A stretch of 9,883 bases of DNA from CAZYVA01 sp964650695 (GCA_964650695.1 CAZYVA010000068.1:1-9883), one strand, 5' to 3'. Shown: positions 1-7,512, counted from the stretch's first letter. Numbers and translations are program-made. Notes: generated by a model from the sequence alone, not told the origin.

Positions 1-1
1 G

Positions 2-481
2 CAGATGGTATTGCTGTTTCTCGTTTACTTCGGGACGACACGGGCATTTGGCTGGAACCTTTCAGGAGAGTTTGCTTCGGTGATCGTGTTCGCTTTCTGG
101 GGAACCGCTGAGATGAGTGATCTTGTGCGAGGGGCAATCACCAGTATTCCGCTGCATCAGTATGAAAGCGCAAAGGCTCTGGGGCTTGACAAAATACAGA
201 CATATCGGTACATTGTCCTGCCGCAGGCGGTGCGGCGCCTGATCCCGCTATCGATCAACCTGATCACGAGGATGATAAAGACGACCAGCCTGGTTTTGAT
301 GATCGGCGTGGTCGAGGTGCTGAAGGTTGCGCAGCAGATTATAGAAGCCAATCGGATGAGCAGCCCGAATGCTGCATTCGGCGTTTACCTTGCAGTGTTT
401 GTATTGTATTTTATCGCTTGCTGGCCCATCAGCCTGTTGGCGGGATACCTTGAGAAAAGATGGATGTTAAGTGACGCCTGA
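2..481 (+). CDS. Polar amino acid ABC transporter permease (5'-partial)
   Basis: Inner-membrane permease subunit of a polar amino acid importer of the HisM/GlnP type; it forms the channel through which substrate delivered by the binding lipoprotein passes. The 5' end lies outside the window, so the ATG at 5 is an internal Met rather than a true start. Visible are hydrophobic segments near the start (VLLFLVYFG), around nt 75-110 and near the end (GVYLAVFVLYFIACWPISLL), and between them the family's EAA loop at about nt 154-240 (ESAKALGLDKIQTYRYIVLPQA), which docks on the ATPase. The C-terminus ends normally with a short basic tail (EKRWMLSDA). The ATPase gene follows after 74 nt and the binding protein after that, so it belongs to a complete importer operon. 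The family is clear. The substrate is inferred only from the neighbours, with cyst(e)ine or a related amino acid favoured. Confidence 0.93.
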   Translation, partial: QMVLLFLVYFGTTRAFGWNLSGEFASVIVFAFWGTAEMSDLVRGAITSIPLHQYESAKALGLDKIQTYRYIVLPQAVRRLIPLSINLITRMIKTTSLVLMIGVVEVLKVAQQIIEANRMSSPNAAFGVYLAVFVLYFIACWPISLLAGYLEKRWMLSDA

Positions 482-543
482 AATCCTCGATTTTGCTTAC
501 GGCGTATATCTGGGGTGTGCAGGCATCCGGTTTTTGAAGGAAC

Positions 544-550
544 GGAGGTG
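544..550 (+). promoter_or_regulatory. Ribosome binding site fixing the GTG start of the ATPase
   Basis: GGAGGTG ends 5 nt before the GTG at 556. It is the only strong Shine-Dalgarno match near the 5' end of this frame and therefore decides in favour of the non-ATG start. Confidence 0.75.
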
Positions 551-555
551 AGGGA

Positions 556-1341
556 GTGTCGGAACCAATCTTAACGATCGAGCATCTGACAAAACGGTTT
601 GGCAATTTGACAGTTTTGGATGGCTTAAACCTCCGGGTGTATGAGGGTGAGGTCATTGTGATTGTCGGGCCGAGCGGATGCGGAAAGAGTACATTGCTTC
701 GATGTATGAACGCCCTGGAGGATATTCAGGGCGGTGAGATACGGCTGCATGGGGAGCTTGTCTCCAAAAGCAGCAAAAATTTGACCAAAATTCGGGAGAA
801 GATTGGCATGGTGTTCCAGAGTTATGAGTTGTTTCCGCATATGACGGTGCTGGATAATATTTTACTAGCGCCGACGAAGGTCCAGAAGCGGCCGAAAGCA
901 GAGGCCAGGGACGAAGCGCTGGCCCTGTTGTCCCGCGTGGGTCTTAAAGAAAAGGCCGACAGCTTCCCAAGGCAGCTTTCTGGCGGCCAAAAGCAGAGAG
1001 TGGCAATCGTCAGAGCTCTGTGTATGCATCCTGAAATCATGCTCTTTGATGAGGTTACGGCGGCGCTTGACCCGGAAATGGTCAGAGAGGTTTTGGAGGT
1101 TATCCTAAGCCTTGCAGACCAGGGGCGGACGATGCTGATCGTGACACATGAGATGCAGTTTGCAAAGGCGGTGGCAGACAGAGTCGTCTTTCTGGAGGAT
1201 GGGACTATAAAGGAAGAAGGAACGCCAGAGCAGTTTTTTGGCTCTCCAAAAACGGAACGGGCAAAAAAGTTTTTACAGACGTTTACGTTTGAACGGAGAC
1301 GGATGGGTACAACCAGAACGGTCCCTCCCGAATCATCTTGA
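556..1341 (+). CDS. Polar amino acid ABC transporter ATP-binding protein
   Basis: Cytoplasmic ATPase that powers the importer formed with the upstream permease. The 261-residue protein has all ABC motifs in order: Walker A GPSGCGKST (38-46), Q-loop Gln88, signature LSGGQ (141-145), Walker B IMLFDE (161-166), D-loop AALD (169-172) and switch His198. The length is normal for the GlnQ/HisP family, with a slightly extended basic tail (ERRRMGTTRTVPPESS). The segment DEVTAALDPE replaces the commoner DEPTSALDPE; this variant occurs in some polar amino acid importers and is not a defect. I chose the GTG at 556 because GGAGGTG at 544-550 lies 5 nt upstream and the next in-frame Met would remove the N-terminal strand. 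The binding lipoprotein gene follows after 82 nt that contain a hairpin. Confidence 0.95.
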   Translation: MSEPILTIEHLTKRFGNLTVLDGLNLRVYEGEVIVIVGPSGCGKSTLLRCMNALEDIQGGEIRLHGELVSKSSKNLTKIREKIGMVFQSYELFPHMTVLDNILLAPTKVQKRPKAEARDEALALLSRVGLKEKADSFPRQLSGGQKQRVAIVRALCMHPEIMLFDEVTAALDPEMVREVLEVILSLADQGRTMLIVTHEMQFAKAVADRVVFLEDGTIKEEGTPEQFFGSPKTERAKKFLQTFTFERRRMGTTRTVPPESS

Positions 1342-1342
1342 A

Positions 1343-1374
1343 GCCTTGGAGAACAGCAGATGTTTCCTCAAGGC
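1343..1374 (+). other. Intercistronic hairpin before the binding-protein gene
   Basis: GCCTTG (1343-1348) pairs with CAAGGC (1369-1374). Further pairing inside, interrupted by small bulges (AG/CT, AA/TT, CA/TG), closes on a short loop at 1356-1360. No T-run follows, so this is not a standard terminator. It sits between the ATPase and binding-protein genes, where it could set relative expression or processing of the message. Confidence 0.4.
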
Positions 1375-1423
1375 GTGGCAATTCCTAGCGATACAGGGTA
1401 CATACCCGGAAATGGAGATTATC

Positions 1424-2323
1424 ATGAAAAAAAATCGTAAGATTACAGCAGTTATATTGACCCTTGCGTTATCGTTTTCGCTTGCTGCTTGTGGCTCATC
1501 TGATTCATCGGATTCGTCCAATGCATCGGATAATTCCAGCACGGGCGAAAATGTAGAAAACAGCGATACGGTATACCGCACTTTAGACGAGATCAAGGAG
1601 AGTGGGACCATCAACATCGGCGTTTTCTCTGACAAAAATCCTTTTGGCTATGTAGATGAAAATGGTGATTACCAGGGCTATGATGTGTATTTTGCCAAGC
1701 GTATCGGTGAAGACCTGGGCCTAGAAGTCAATTATGTATCTACAGAAGCCGCAAACCGTATCGAGTATCTGCAGACAGGCAAAGTAGATATCATCCTTGC
1801 GAACTTCACAGTTACTGACGAAAGGGCGGAAGAAGTCGATTTTGCGCTTCCTTACATGAATGTAGCGCTTGGCGTGGTTTCGCCTGACAGCAATGTGATC
1901 GAAAGCCTGGATAACTGGAATGCGGATGACCAGATCATTGTCATTTCCGGCACGACTGCGGAAACCTATTTGATCGAGAATTATCCCGACATCCCGCTTC
2001 AAAAATATGATTCCTACGCGACGGCAAAGAATGCTTTGGAAAATGGGAATGGCGTAGCGTGGGCAAATGACAACACAGAAGTGATTGCCTTTGCGCTCCA
2101 GAATGAAGGATACACCGTTGGGATTCCGTCTTTGGGCAGTCAGGACACAATCGCACCGGCGGTTTCAAAAGGCAACAGCACGCTGCTTGATTGGCTGAAT
2201 GAGGAGATTGAAGCTCTCGGTGAAGAGAATTTTTTCCATGCAGACTATGAAGCGACGCTGGTGGATACCTATGGGTCGGATTATGAGGAAAGTCTTGTCG
2301 TGGAAGGCGGAAAGACAGAGTAG
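1424..2323 (+). CDS. Amino acid ABC transporter substrate-binding lipoprotein
   Basis: Extracellular solute-binding lipoprotein that captures the amino acid and hands it to the permease. From the ATG at 1424 it has 299 residues. A basic N-terminus (MKKNRK) and hydrophobic core lead to lipobox LAAC with Cys23, then a Ser/Asp/Asn-rich linker to about residue 48, and a type 3 (SBP_bac_3) periplasmic-binding fold from about residue 62 to the C-terminus. The ligand-site region LANFTVTDERAEEVDFALPYM (from residue 125) contains the conserved Arg134 expected to hold the alpha-carboxylate, and its wording resembles cysteine binders such as CjaA (recalled, not searched). The open frame extends upstream to 1238, but that part overlaps the ATPase gene. 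GGAG at 1414-1417, 6 nt upstream, supports 1424. A Met at 1412 is possible but has no ribosome site. Hairpins lie on both sides of the gene. Confidence 0.93.
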   Translation: MKKNRKITAVILTLALSFSLAACGSSDSSDSSNASDNSSTGENVENSDTVYRTLDEIKESGTINIGVFSDKNPFGYVDENGDYQGYDVYFAKRIGEDLGLEVNYVSTEAANRIEYLQTGKVDIILANFTVTDERAEEVDFALPYMNVALGVVSPDSNVIESLDNWNADDQIIVISGTTAETYLIENYPDIPLQKYDSYATAKNALENGNGVAWANDNTEVIAFALQNEGYTVGIPSLGSQDTIAPAVSKGNSTLLDWLNEEIEALGEENFFHADYEATLVDTYGSDYEESLVVEGGKTE

Positions 2324-2332
2324 GCTGGATCT

Positions 2333-2384
2333 CATCAGGAAGCAAGCCCGGACAGCGCTGGGCTGGCCGGACTGCCTCCTGATG
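2333..2384 (+). other. Hairpin between binding-protein and gshA-like genes
   Basis: CATCAGGA (2333-2340) and TCCTGATG (2377-2384) are perfect 8-bp complements. Further pairing inside includes GCA/TGC and CCGG/CCGG, and the loop holds the palindrome CAGCGCTG. It begins 9 nt after the stop of the binding-protein gene and is not followed by a T-run. Such structures often protect the binding-protein message and reduce read-through into downstream genes; that role is inferred here. Confidence 0.5.
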
Positions 2385-2415
2385 GCTTATGTATGAAGAA
2401 AAGGGGAATAAGCCG

Positions 2416-3699
2416 ATGTTTCATATCGATCATTCGGGTGTCAGGGATGTCCTGTTGAAAGGGCAGTTCGGATTGGAAAAAGAAGGTCTGCGAATAGATG
2501 AAAACGGTTTCCTGTCCCATACGCGCCACCCTTTTCTGGAAGATGATCATATTGTGCGGGATTTTTGTGAAAACCAGACAGAAATCAACACGCCGGTCAC
2601 AGACGGCCCGGACGAAGCAGTGGAAGCGCTCGCAAAGCTGGACCGTTCCCTCCAGATGGGGTTATACAGGCAGCGTCCCAGGGAAATCCTGTGGCCGTTT
2701 TCCAACCCGCCGTACATCAAGGGAGAAAAAGATGTTCCGATTGCGAAATTTACGGGTGCTGAATCCGGCAAGACCATGTATCGGGAATATCTTTCGAAGC
2801 GTTATGGGCGTTACAAAATGGCTTTTTCCGGCATCCATGTGAATTTTTCCTTCGATGAAGGATTGCTGCGGCGGGATTTTGCCCTTAGCCAGGAGCCGGA
2901 CTATACAATATATAAAAATGGGGTATATCTTGCCTTGGCGCGCAGAATGGTCGCTTACGGCTGGCTTTTGGTCGCGGTCACGGCGGCCAGTCCGCTAATG
3001 GACAGCTCATTCGCAGAAAAGGGGAAATTTGACGGGGATGTTTTTTATGGGATGGCGTCCGTCCGCTGCAGTGAGATCGGTTACTGGAATTATTTCACAC
3101 CTGTGCTGGATTACGGCAGCATAGATGCTTATACGGGCAGCATCCGGCAGTATGTGACAGATGGCTGGATCCAGGCTCCAAGTGAGCTTTACTATCCCAT
3201 CCGTCTAAAGCCGCCCGGAAACAATACGCTTGAGCGGCTTTGCCAATACGGCGTAAACCATATCGAGCTTCGGATGTTTGACCTCAATCCTTTTGCCTTG
3301 GCGGGGGTTGATGTGCGCGATGTAAAATTCGCACACTTAATGATGGTATGGCTGGCTTCCACGCCGGATCAGAAATTTGATGAAAGCGACCAGGTAAATG
3401 CGATCGCGAATTATAAGAATGCGGCGCATTACGATTTGAAAACGGTACGGATCATTGTGCCGAACGGAGAAAACTACTCCGTTGCCCATGCGGCCAAGAA
3501 TGTGATCGGCTTTATGCGGGATTTTTACAGCGATGCTTCACCGGAGATCGGCAATATCCTTGATTTTGAGGAAAGAAAATTGACGGATCCGGAGACGCGC
3601 TATGCGTGGCGGATCCGCCGGGATTTTGAAGGCGGTTTTGTAAAAAAAGGGCTGGAACTGGCAAAGAAAAGACAGATGGAAGCGATTCAAAATGTGTGA
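2416..3699 (+). CDS. gshA: Glutamate-cysteine ligase (GshA type, gamma-glutamyl ligase)
   Basis: ATP-dependent ligase expected to join the gamma-carboxyl of glutamate to the amine of cysteine or a related amino acid. The 427-residue cytoplasmic protein aligns by motif with E. coli GshA and the GshA half of GshAB: GLEKEGLRI (19-27), DFCENQTEINTPVT (49-62), ILWPFSNPPYI (91-101), YREYLSKRYG (122-131), SGIHVNFSF (138-146), CSEIGYWN (218-225) and HIELRMFDLNPF (282-293). It is shorter than E. coli GshA (518 residues) and has no C-terminal ATP-grasp domain, so it stops at the gamma-glutamyl dipeptide. No GshB is present nearby. The ATG at 2416 is preferred because AAGGGGA (2401-2407) precedes it; the upstream in-frame ATG at 2389 has no ribosome site. 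The gene overlaps the next by 8 nt. The true amine substrate is uncertain. The importer and the LarE homologue next door favour a sulfur amino acid. Confidence 0.85.
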   Translation: MFHIDHSGVRDVLLKGQFGLEKEGLRIDENGFLSHTRHPFLEDDHIVRDFCENQTEINTPVTDGPDEAVEALAKLDRSLQMGLYRQRPREILWPFSNPPYIKGEKDVPIAKFTGAESGKTMYREYLSKRYGRYKMAFSGIHVNFSFDEGLLRRDFALSQEPDYTIYKNGVYLALARRMVAYGWLLVAVTAASPLMDSSFAEKGKFDGDVFYGMASVRCSEIGYWNYFTPVLDYGSIDAYTGSIRQYVTDGWIQAPSELYYPIRLKPPGNNTLERLCQYGVNHIELRMFDLNPFALAGVDVRDVKFAHLMMVWLASTPDQKFDESDQVNAIANYKNAAHYDLKTVRIIVPNGENYSVAHAAKNVIGFMRDFYSDASPEIGNILDFEERKLTDPETRYAWRIRRDFEGGFVKKGLELAKKRQMEAIQNV

Positions 3700-4465
3700 A
3701 TTATTGGGAATCAGCAGTGCAAAGTGCCTGTATGCCAACGATCTGCTAAAAGAATTTTATTCCCACAGCAATTGCCATCCGAACGGGTGGGGATTGGCGG
3801 TTTTTGACGGAGATGCCGTTTCTATTGAGAAAGAGCCTGTAAGGGCGGTGGACAGCCAGTACCTCCGGCTGAGGCTCCGGCACAAGATCGAAGCGAAGAC
3901 GCTCATTGCCCACATACGGCTGGCAACGATGGGAAGTGTGGATTATGAAAACTGCCATCCCTTTGTCCGGGAGGACGCAGGCGGCCGACGATGGACGCTC
4001 GCCCACAATGGAACCATCTTTCATGGAGGGTTGCTCGACCCGTATTTTTATCAACAGGAAGGCAGGACGGACAGTGAGAGGATCCTGTATTATATCGTAG
4101 ACCAGGTAAACCTGCGGCAGGATGAGCTTGGCAGAGGGCTTCGCTCCGGTGAGCGATTTGCTTTGATTGACCGTATTGTATGCAGCCTTGCCGACGGCAA
4201 CAAGCTAAACCTCCTGTTGTATGACGGGGAAATGATGTATGTCCATACGAATTACGCGCACTCACTTTATATCTGCAAGTCAGAAGAAACTGCTTGCCTG
4301 GCGACAGAGCCCGTCGGCAAGCAGGACTGGGAGGAGCTGCCGATGAATACATTGATGTCGTACAGGCGCGGAAACCGGATTTATTCCGGTACAGATCATG
4401 GAATGGAATATATAGATAATGAGCAGGACATGAAATACTTGCATTTGGATTCGGCATGGCTGTAA
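3692..4465 (+). CDS. Class II glutamine amidotransferase-fold hydrolase (YafJ/EgtC-like)
   Basis: Ntn-type amidohydrolase of 257 residues. Met1 is followed directly by Cys2, the expected N-terminal nucleophile after Met removal. Class II glutaminase-domain motifs follow: NGWG (31-34), AHIRLAT (73-79), ENCHPF (86-91), AHNG (104-107) and TDSE (126-129). There is no synthetase or transferase partner domain, so it probably hydrolyses a gamma-glutamyl amide bond rather than donating ammonia. This is what EgtC does in ergothioneine synthesis, where EgtA (a GshA relative) adds the glutamyl group. The start codon lies inside the end of the gshA-like gene (8-nt overlap, GGAAG 9 nt upstream), implying translational coupling and a shared pathway. 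Working model: it removes the gamma-glutamyl group put on by its neighbour. A generic YafJ-like role cannot be excluded, and no EgtB/EgtD is seen. Confidence 0.85.
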   Translation: MCELLGISSAKCLYANDLLKEFYSHSNCHPNGWGLAVFDGDAVSIEKEPVRAVDSQYLRLRLRHKIEAKTLIAHIRLATMGSVDYENCHPFVREDAGGRRWTLAHNGTIFHGGLLDPYFYQQEGRTDSERILYYIVDQVNLRQDELGRGLRSGERFALIDRIVCSLADGNKLNLLLYDGEMMYVHTNYAHSLYICKSEETACLATEPVGKQDWEELPMNTLMSYRRGNRIYSGTDHGMEYIDNEQDMKYLHLDSAWL

Positions 4466-4477
4466 AATAAGGGGAAG

Positions 4478-4552
4478 ATGGCAGTGTATCAGATGCAAGT
4501 GGGCCAAGAAACTGTATATTCGACCATTCGATACGATTCAGGTGGAAAATAA
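4478..4552 (+). CDS. Possible 24-residue small ORF between hydrolase and larE-like genes
   Basis: ATG at 4478 to TAA at 4550-4552 would encode a 24-residue peptide beginning MAVYQMQVG and ending RYDSGGK. A purine-rich AAGGGG lies just upstream but only 3 nt from the ATG, closer than ideal. The 135-nt gap between the flanking genes is longer than elsewhere in the operon's enzyme part, which is why it deserves notice. I do not recognise the peptide. It could be a real small protein, a leader or chance. Confidence 0.2.
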   Translation: MAVYQMQVGQETVYSTIRYDSGGK

Positions 4553-4600
4553 ACGTAAAAACTATGGAGCGCATTATGGGCATAAAAGAAAGGGTTTAGC

Positions 4601-5443
4601 ATGGATGCGGCGCATGAAAAATACCGGATATTACAAGATTATTTGAAGAGCCTCGGCAGTGTTGCCGTCGCATTTTCCAGTGGCGTGGATTCTACGTTCC
4701 TGCTCCAGACCGCTGCGGATGTGCTGAAAGGTAAGGTGATTGCCGTCACAGCCTCATCCTGCTCTTTTCCAAAGCGGGAACTGGAGGAAGCAAAGGGATT
4801 CTGCGCGGATAAAGGGATCCGCCATATTATCGTGGCGTCGGAGGAGTTGGATATTGACGGCTTCCGCCAGAATCCGAGAAACAGATGTTACCTATGCAAG
4901 CGCGAATTGTTTGAAAAAATCTTAAATATCGCGAAAGAGAATGGCATTGCAGCAGTAGCGGAAGGCTCAAATATGGATGATAACGGCGATTATCGTCCGG
5001 GCTTGACTGCGGTTGAAGAACTTGGCATTACCAGCCCTCTGCGTTACGCACAGCTTACTAAGGATGAAATCCGCCTGCTTTCCAGGGAACGGGGTTTGCC
5101 TACATGGGATAAGCAATCTTTCGCCTGCCTGTCATCCCGGTTTGTCTATGGCGAAACGATCAGCGAAAAGCGGCTTGGCATGGTGGATAAGGCGGAACAG
5201 CTCCTTTTGGATATGGGCTTCCACCAGGTACGCGTGCGGATTCACGGGGAGGATCGGAATACCATTGCGAGAATTGAGGTTTTTCCAGAAGAGTTCCCGC
5301 TGTTGATGCAGGAGGAAAACCGTATCCGCATTTATGCCTGCTTAAAGGAAATCGGGTTTGCTTATGTCACATTGGATTTAGGCGGGTATCGGACGGGAAG
5401 CATGAACGAGATATTTACGGGGAAAACCCCGGCGCCATGTTAG
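4601..5443 (+). CDS. larE: LarE-type ATP-dependent sulfur transferase (PP-loop)
   Basis: PP-loop ATP pyrophosphatase of the LarE family. Characterised members adenylate a carboxylate of the nickel-pincer precursor and convert it to a thiocarboxylate, using either their own cysteine (sacrificial type) or an Fe-S-bound sulfur. The 280-residue protein has the PP-loop SSGVDST (26-32), then RCYLCK with Cys96 and Cys99, EGSNMDD (121-127), a RPGL segment (132-135) and FACLSSR with Cys176. Cys176 is in the position of the sacrificial cysteine known from Lactiplantibacillus plantarum. The extra CxxC suggests the three-cysteine form that can hold a [4Fe-4S] cluster. AAAGGG lies 6-7 nt before the ATG. 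It is the last gene of the + strand operon. No LarB, LarC or lactate racemase is visible, so its substrate may be a product of the adjacent gamma-glutamyl enzymes instead; that is inference. Confidence 0.88.
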   Translation: MDAAHEKYRILQDYLKSLGSVAVAFSSGVDSTFLLQTAADVLKGKVIAVTASSCSFPKRELEEAKGFCADKGIRHIIVASEELDIDGFRQNPRNRCYLCKRELFEKILNIAKENGIAAVAEGSNMDDNGDYRPGLTAVEELGITSPLRYAQLTKDEIRLLSRERGLPTWDKQSFACLSSRFVYGETISEKRLGMVDKAEQLLLDMGFHQVRVRIHGEDRNTIARIEVFPEEFPLLMQEENRIRIYACLKEIGFAYVTLDLGGYRTGSMNEIFTGKTPAPC

Positions 5444-5462
5444 GAAAGCGTTCCGCTATGGA

Positions 5463-5484
5463 ATTGAGGAACAGCTCCCTCAAT
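5463..5484. terminator. Candidate hairpin between convergent genes
   Basis: ATTGAGG (5463-5469) and CCTCAAT (5478-5484) are perfect complements around an 8-nt loop. The hairpin lies in the 66-nt gap where the + strand operon and the - strand sensor gene converge, where a bidirectional terminator is expected. There is no clear T-run on either side, so the function is only likely from position. Confidence 0.35.
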
Positions 5485-5509
5485 ACGCCGCTTCATAGAC
5501 CGCCGCGCT

Positions 5510-7426
5510 TTATTCCCCGTGGCTTAATTCTTCCAGCCGTTCGCGCATCCCATCGGAAACGGATTTCACCGTGTCTGCCTCTGATGCGATCTCCTGGCTG
5601 CTGGCGGCAAGCTTTCCCAGCCTTCCGTTAATCTCTGCCACGGATTTTGTGAGTTCCGTGGCCTCATCCATAATATGCTGGATGGATCCGATGATTTCCT
5701 CTTGGTTCTGGTTGCTCCCTTCCGCAAGCTTCTGGCTGGATGCGGCAAGATCCTTGATCTCTGCCGCAACCACGGCAAAGCTTTTGCCGGCCAAGCCGCT
5801 TCGCGCCGCTTCAATCGATGCGTTGATGGACACAAGGTTCGTCTGCTGCGCGATATTGGAAATGCCCGCGCTGTTCTTTTCAAGATTCTGCAGCAATCCG
5901 CCGATGTCCGTAAAGGATGCGTTCAAAATATCGCAGAATTCCGCGATTTTTTCCATAGCAGCGCTGATGGCCCCGCTCTCATGCGCATTGACACCGTTTC
6001 CGCGTATCATTTCCTCAATGGAGCGTTCAAGCACGTCAAACTCATTTTGGATGAATGCGGATAACTCCTGGTTGTGTTTGATAATATCCTGGTTCTTTTG
6101 CTCCAGTTCCTTGGAGAACTGCTGGATTTCGCTGCGGATGAAATGGACGCAGTTGTCAGGCGTATTGCAGTGGTTGTAAATTGCCTCTGCCATCTCCCGG
6201 CAATTGTTGTAGCCGCAGGCCCCACAGTTGATGTTCCGGTCTTCCTCTGTCAGCTTGTTCATGCTGGCAAAGACCGTATTCAGTTCCGCAAGGCTGGGGC
6301 GTTCATAGGAAACTGTTCTGGACTTGTCGGTATATTTCCGCATGAAATCTTCCAGCTTCAATTCACTAAATTGCCGGTTGAGCATCTTTAAACGCTGTTC
6401 CGGCGTCAGCCTGCGGGAGAACGGATGCCGTTTCTTGTTTCGCTTGCTCCGCTCTTTAATCTCCTGGAGATTGTAGTAGGTATCCTCCGAGGCCGCTTTT
6501 TCTGGCGCGATGCCTGTTCCGTACAGGCATCCCTGTCCGCAGTTTAGGATGTCAACCATAAAGGGAAGGGGCTTTCCGGACTTTACGCGCTTCTTGTAAT
6601 CCTCCAGGAAATGATAGGCATGGCCGGTTCCTTCTACCTGACGGATAAATACCTCTTCCCCACAGAACCAGTAGACATTTTCCTTCAGCCCGCCGGGCAT
6701 GGGGTAAATGGAACCCAGGCCATATTCGATTTCATCGGAAATCTCAGGGCCTTTGATCCCGTGCTTCCTCACATAATCCATAAAGTGGTTAAAGGTCAGG
6801 TTATAGGACACATAGCCATGGTTGTTCGGGTCGCTGATTTCAGCTTTTTTGGCGATGCAAGGGCTGATGAATGCCAGTTTGTCCGTAATCTTCATGTATT
6901 TTTTCACATAGATCGCGGTACACATGAGAGGGCTTTGCACCGGGACTAATTTCGGGATCAGTTCAGGCAGATAGCGTTCAATGTAGTTGACCACTGCGGG
7001 ACAGGGCTGGGAAATGCCACCTGTAAAGCGGTTTTGGGAAATGTAATTGATGTACCCCCATGTGGTGATGTCTGCTCCGAAGCTGACGCTGATAAAGCGC
7101 CGCACGCCAAGCTTCTTTAGCCCTCCCAGGACAGAGCCGTATTCCGACGGGTAATTCGCCTGGAAAGCCGGTGCAATCAAGACGGATATTTTCTCGCCGT
7201 TCCTTAAATCTTCAAAAAAACGTTCCGTATCATCATAGTAGCTTCTCGCCTGATGTTCGCAGGCGTGGAGGCAAGCCCCGCACTGGATGCAGCTTGGTCC
7301 ATGCACTTCTATGTGTTGTCTCTCCTTCCCGGCGTCCACTGAGTGGTTTGCCGTGAGTACCGGACATACGGAAATACAACGGTTGCAGCCTTGACAGTGA
7401 TCGTTTGTGTACACTATTGAATTCAT
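5510..7426 (-). CDS. [FeFe]-hydrogenase-like sensor fused to chemotaxis signalling domain
   Basis: Soluble 638-residue multidomain protein, no membrane segments. Residues 11-56 carry two [4Fe-4S] ferredoxin motifs (CxxCxxCxxxCP at 11-22; CxxCxxCxxxC at 46-56). About 78-310 is an [FeFe]-hydrogenase H-domain: QPCP with Cys142, SPCIAKKAE with Cys190 and NCGQGC with Cys296 and Cys300 supply the four cluster-binding cysteines. The proton-relay cysteine that precedes the first of these in catalytic enzymes is Pro141 here. Residues 401-426 form another Fe-S domain (CGACGYNNC plus Cys420/Cys426). A coiled coil at about 432-475 leads to a methyl-accepting signalling domain with its conserved tip at 522-566 (NIAQQTNLVSINASIEAAR). 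This resembles the putatively sensory group C [FeFe] hydrogenases, so a redox or H2 input to the chemotaxis pathway is likely. The start at 7426 has AAAGG 8 nt upstream; an in-frame ATG at 7474 lacks one. Confidence 0.88.
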   Translation of the reverse strand: MNSIVYTNDHCQGCNRCISVCPVLTANHSVDAGKERQHIEVHGPSCIQCGACLHACEHQARSYYDDTERFFEDLRNGEKISVLIAPAFQANYPSEYGSVLGGLKKLGVRRFISVSFGADITTWGYINYISQNRFTGGISQPCPAVVNYIERYLPELIPKLVPVQSPLMCTAIYVKKYMKITDKLAFISPCIAKKAEISDPNNHGYVSYNLTFNHFMDYVRKHGIKGPEISDEIEYGLGSIYPMPGGLKENVYWFCGEEVFIRQVEGTGHAYHFLEDYKKRVKSGKPLPFMVDILNCGQGCLYGTGIAPEKAASEDTYYNLQEIKERSKRNKKRHPFSRRLTPEQRLKMLNRQFSELKLEDFMRKYTDKSRTVSYERPSLAELNTVFASMNKLTEEDRNINCGACGYNNCREMAEAIYNHCNTPDNCVHFIRSEIQQFSKELEQKNQDIIKHNQELSAFIQNEFDVLERSIEEMIRGNGVNAHESGAISAAMEKIAEFCDILNASFTDIGGLLQNLEKNSAGISNIAQQTNLVSINASIEAARSGLAGKSFAVVAAEIKDLAASSQKLAEGSNQNQEEIIGSIQHIMDEATELTKSVAEINGRLGKLAASSQEIASEADTVKSVSDGMRERLEELSHGE

Positions 7427-7512
7427 CCCAGATACCTTTCTCAAAATTCTCTTTACATAGTAGCCTTCCTGCATTTGGGTGAGAAGCTTTTTGCTCTCAT
7501 CATTATGTGGTT

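Noticed and set aside
2389..2415. Longer N-terminus of the gshA-like protein from the ATG at 2389
   Set aside because: No Shine-Dalgarno site precedes it and it begins only 5 nt past the intercistronic hairpin; AAGGGGA before 2416 gives a better start.
5571..6391. Long + strand open frames opposite the sensor gene
   Set aside because: They are antisense to the methyl-accepting and Fe-S domains, which have unmistakable motifs on the - strand; no ribosome sites or family features.
7453..7458. Start-stop mini ORF (ATGTAA) after GGAAGG in the leader of the sensor gene
   Set aside because: Striking as a possible ribosome-stalling site, but the elements are short and nothing else supports a regulatory role.
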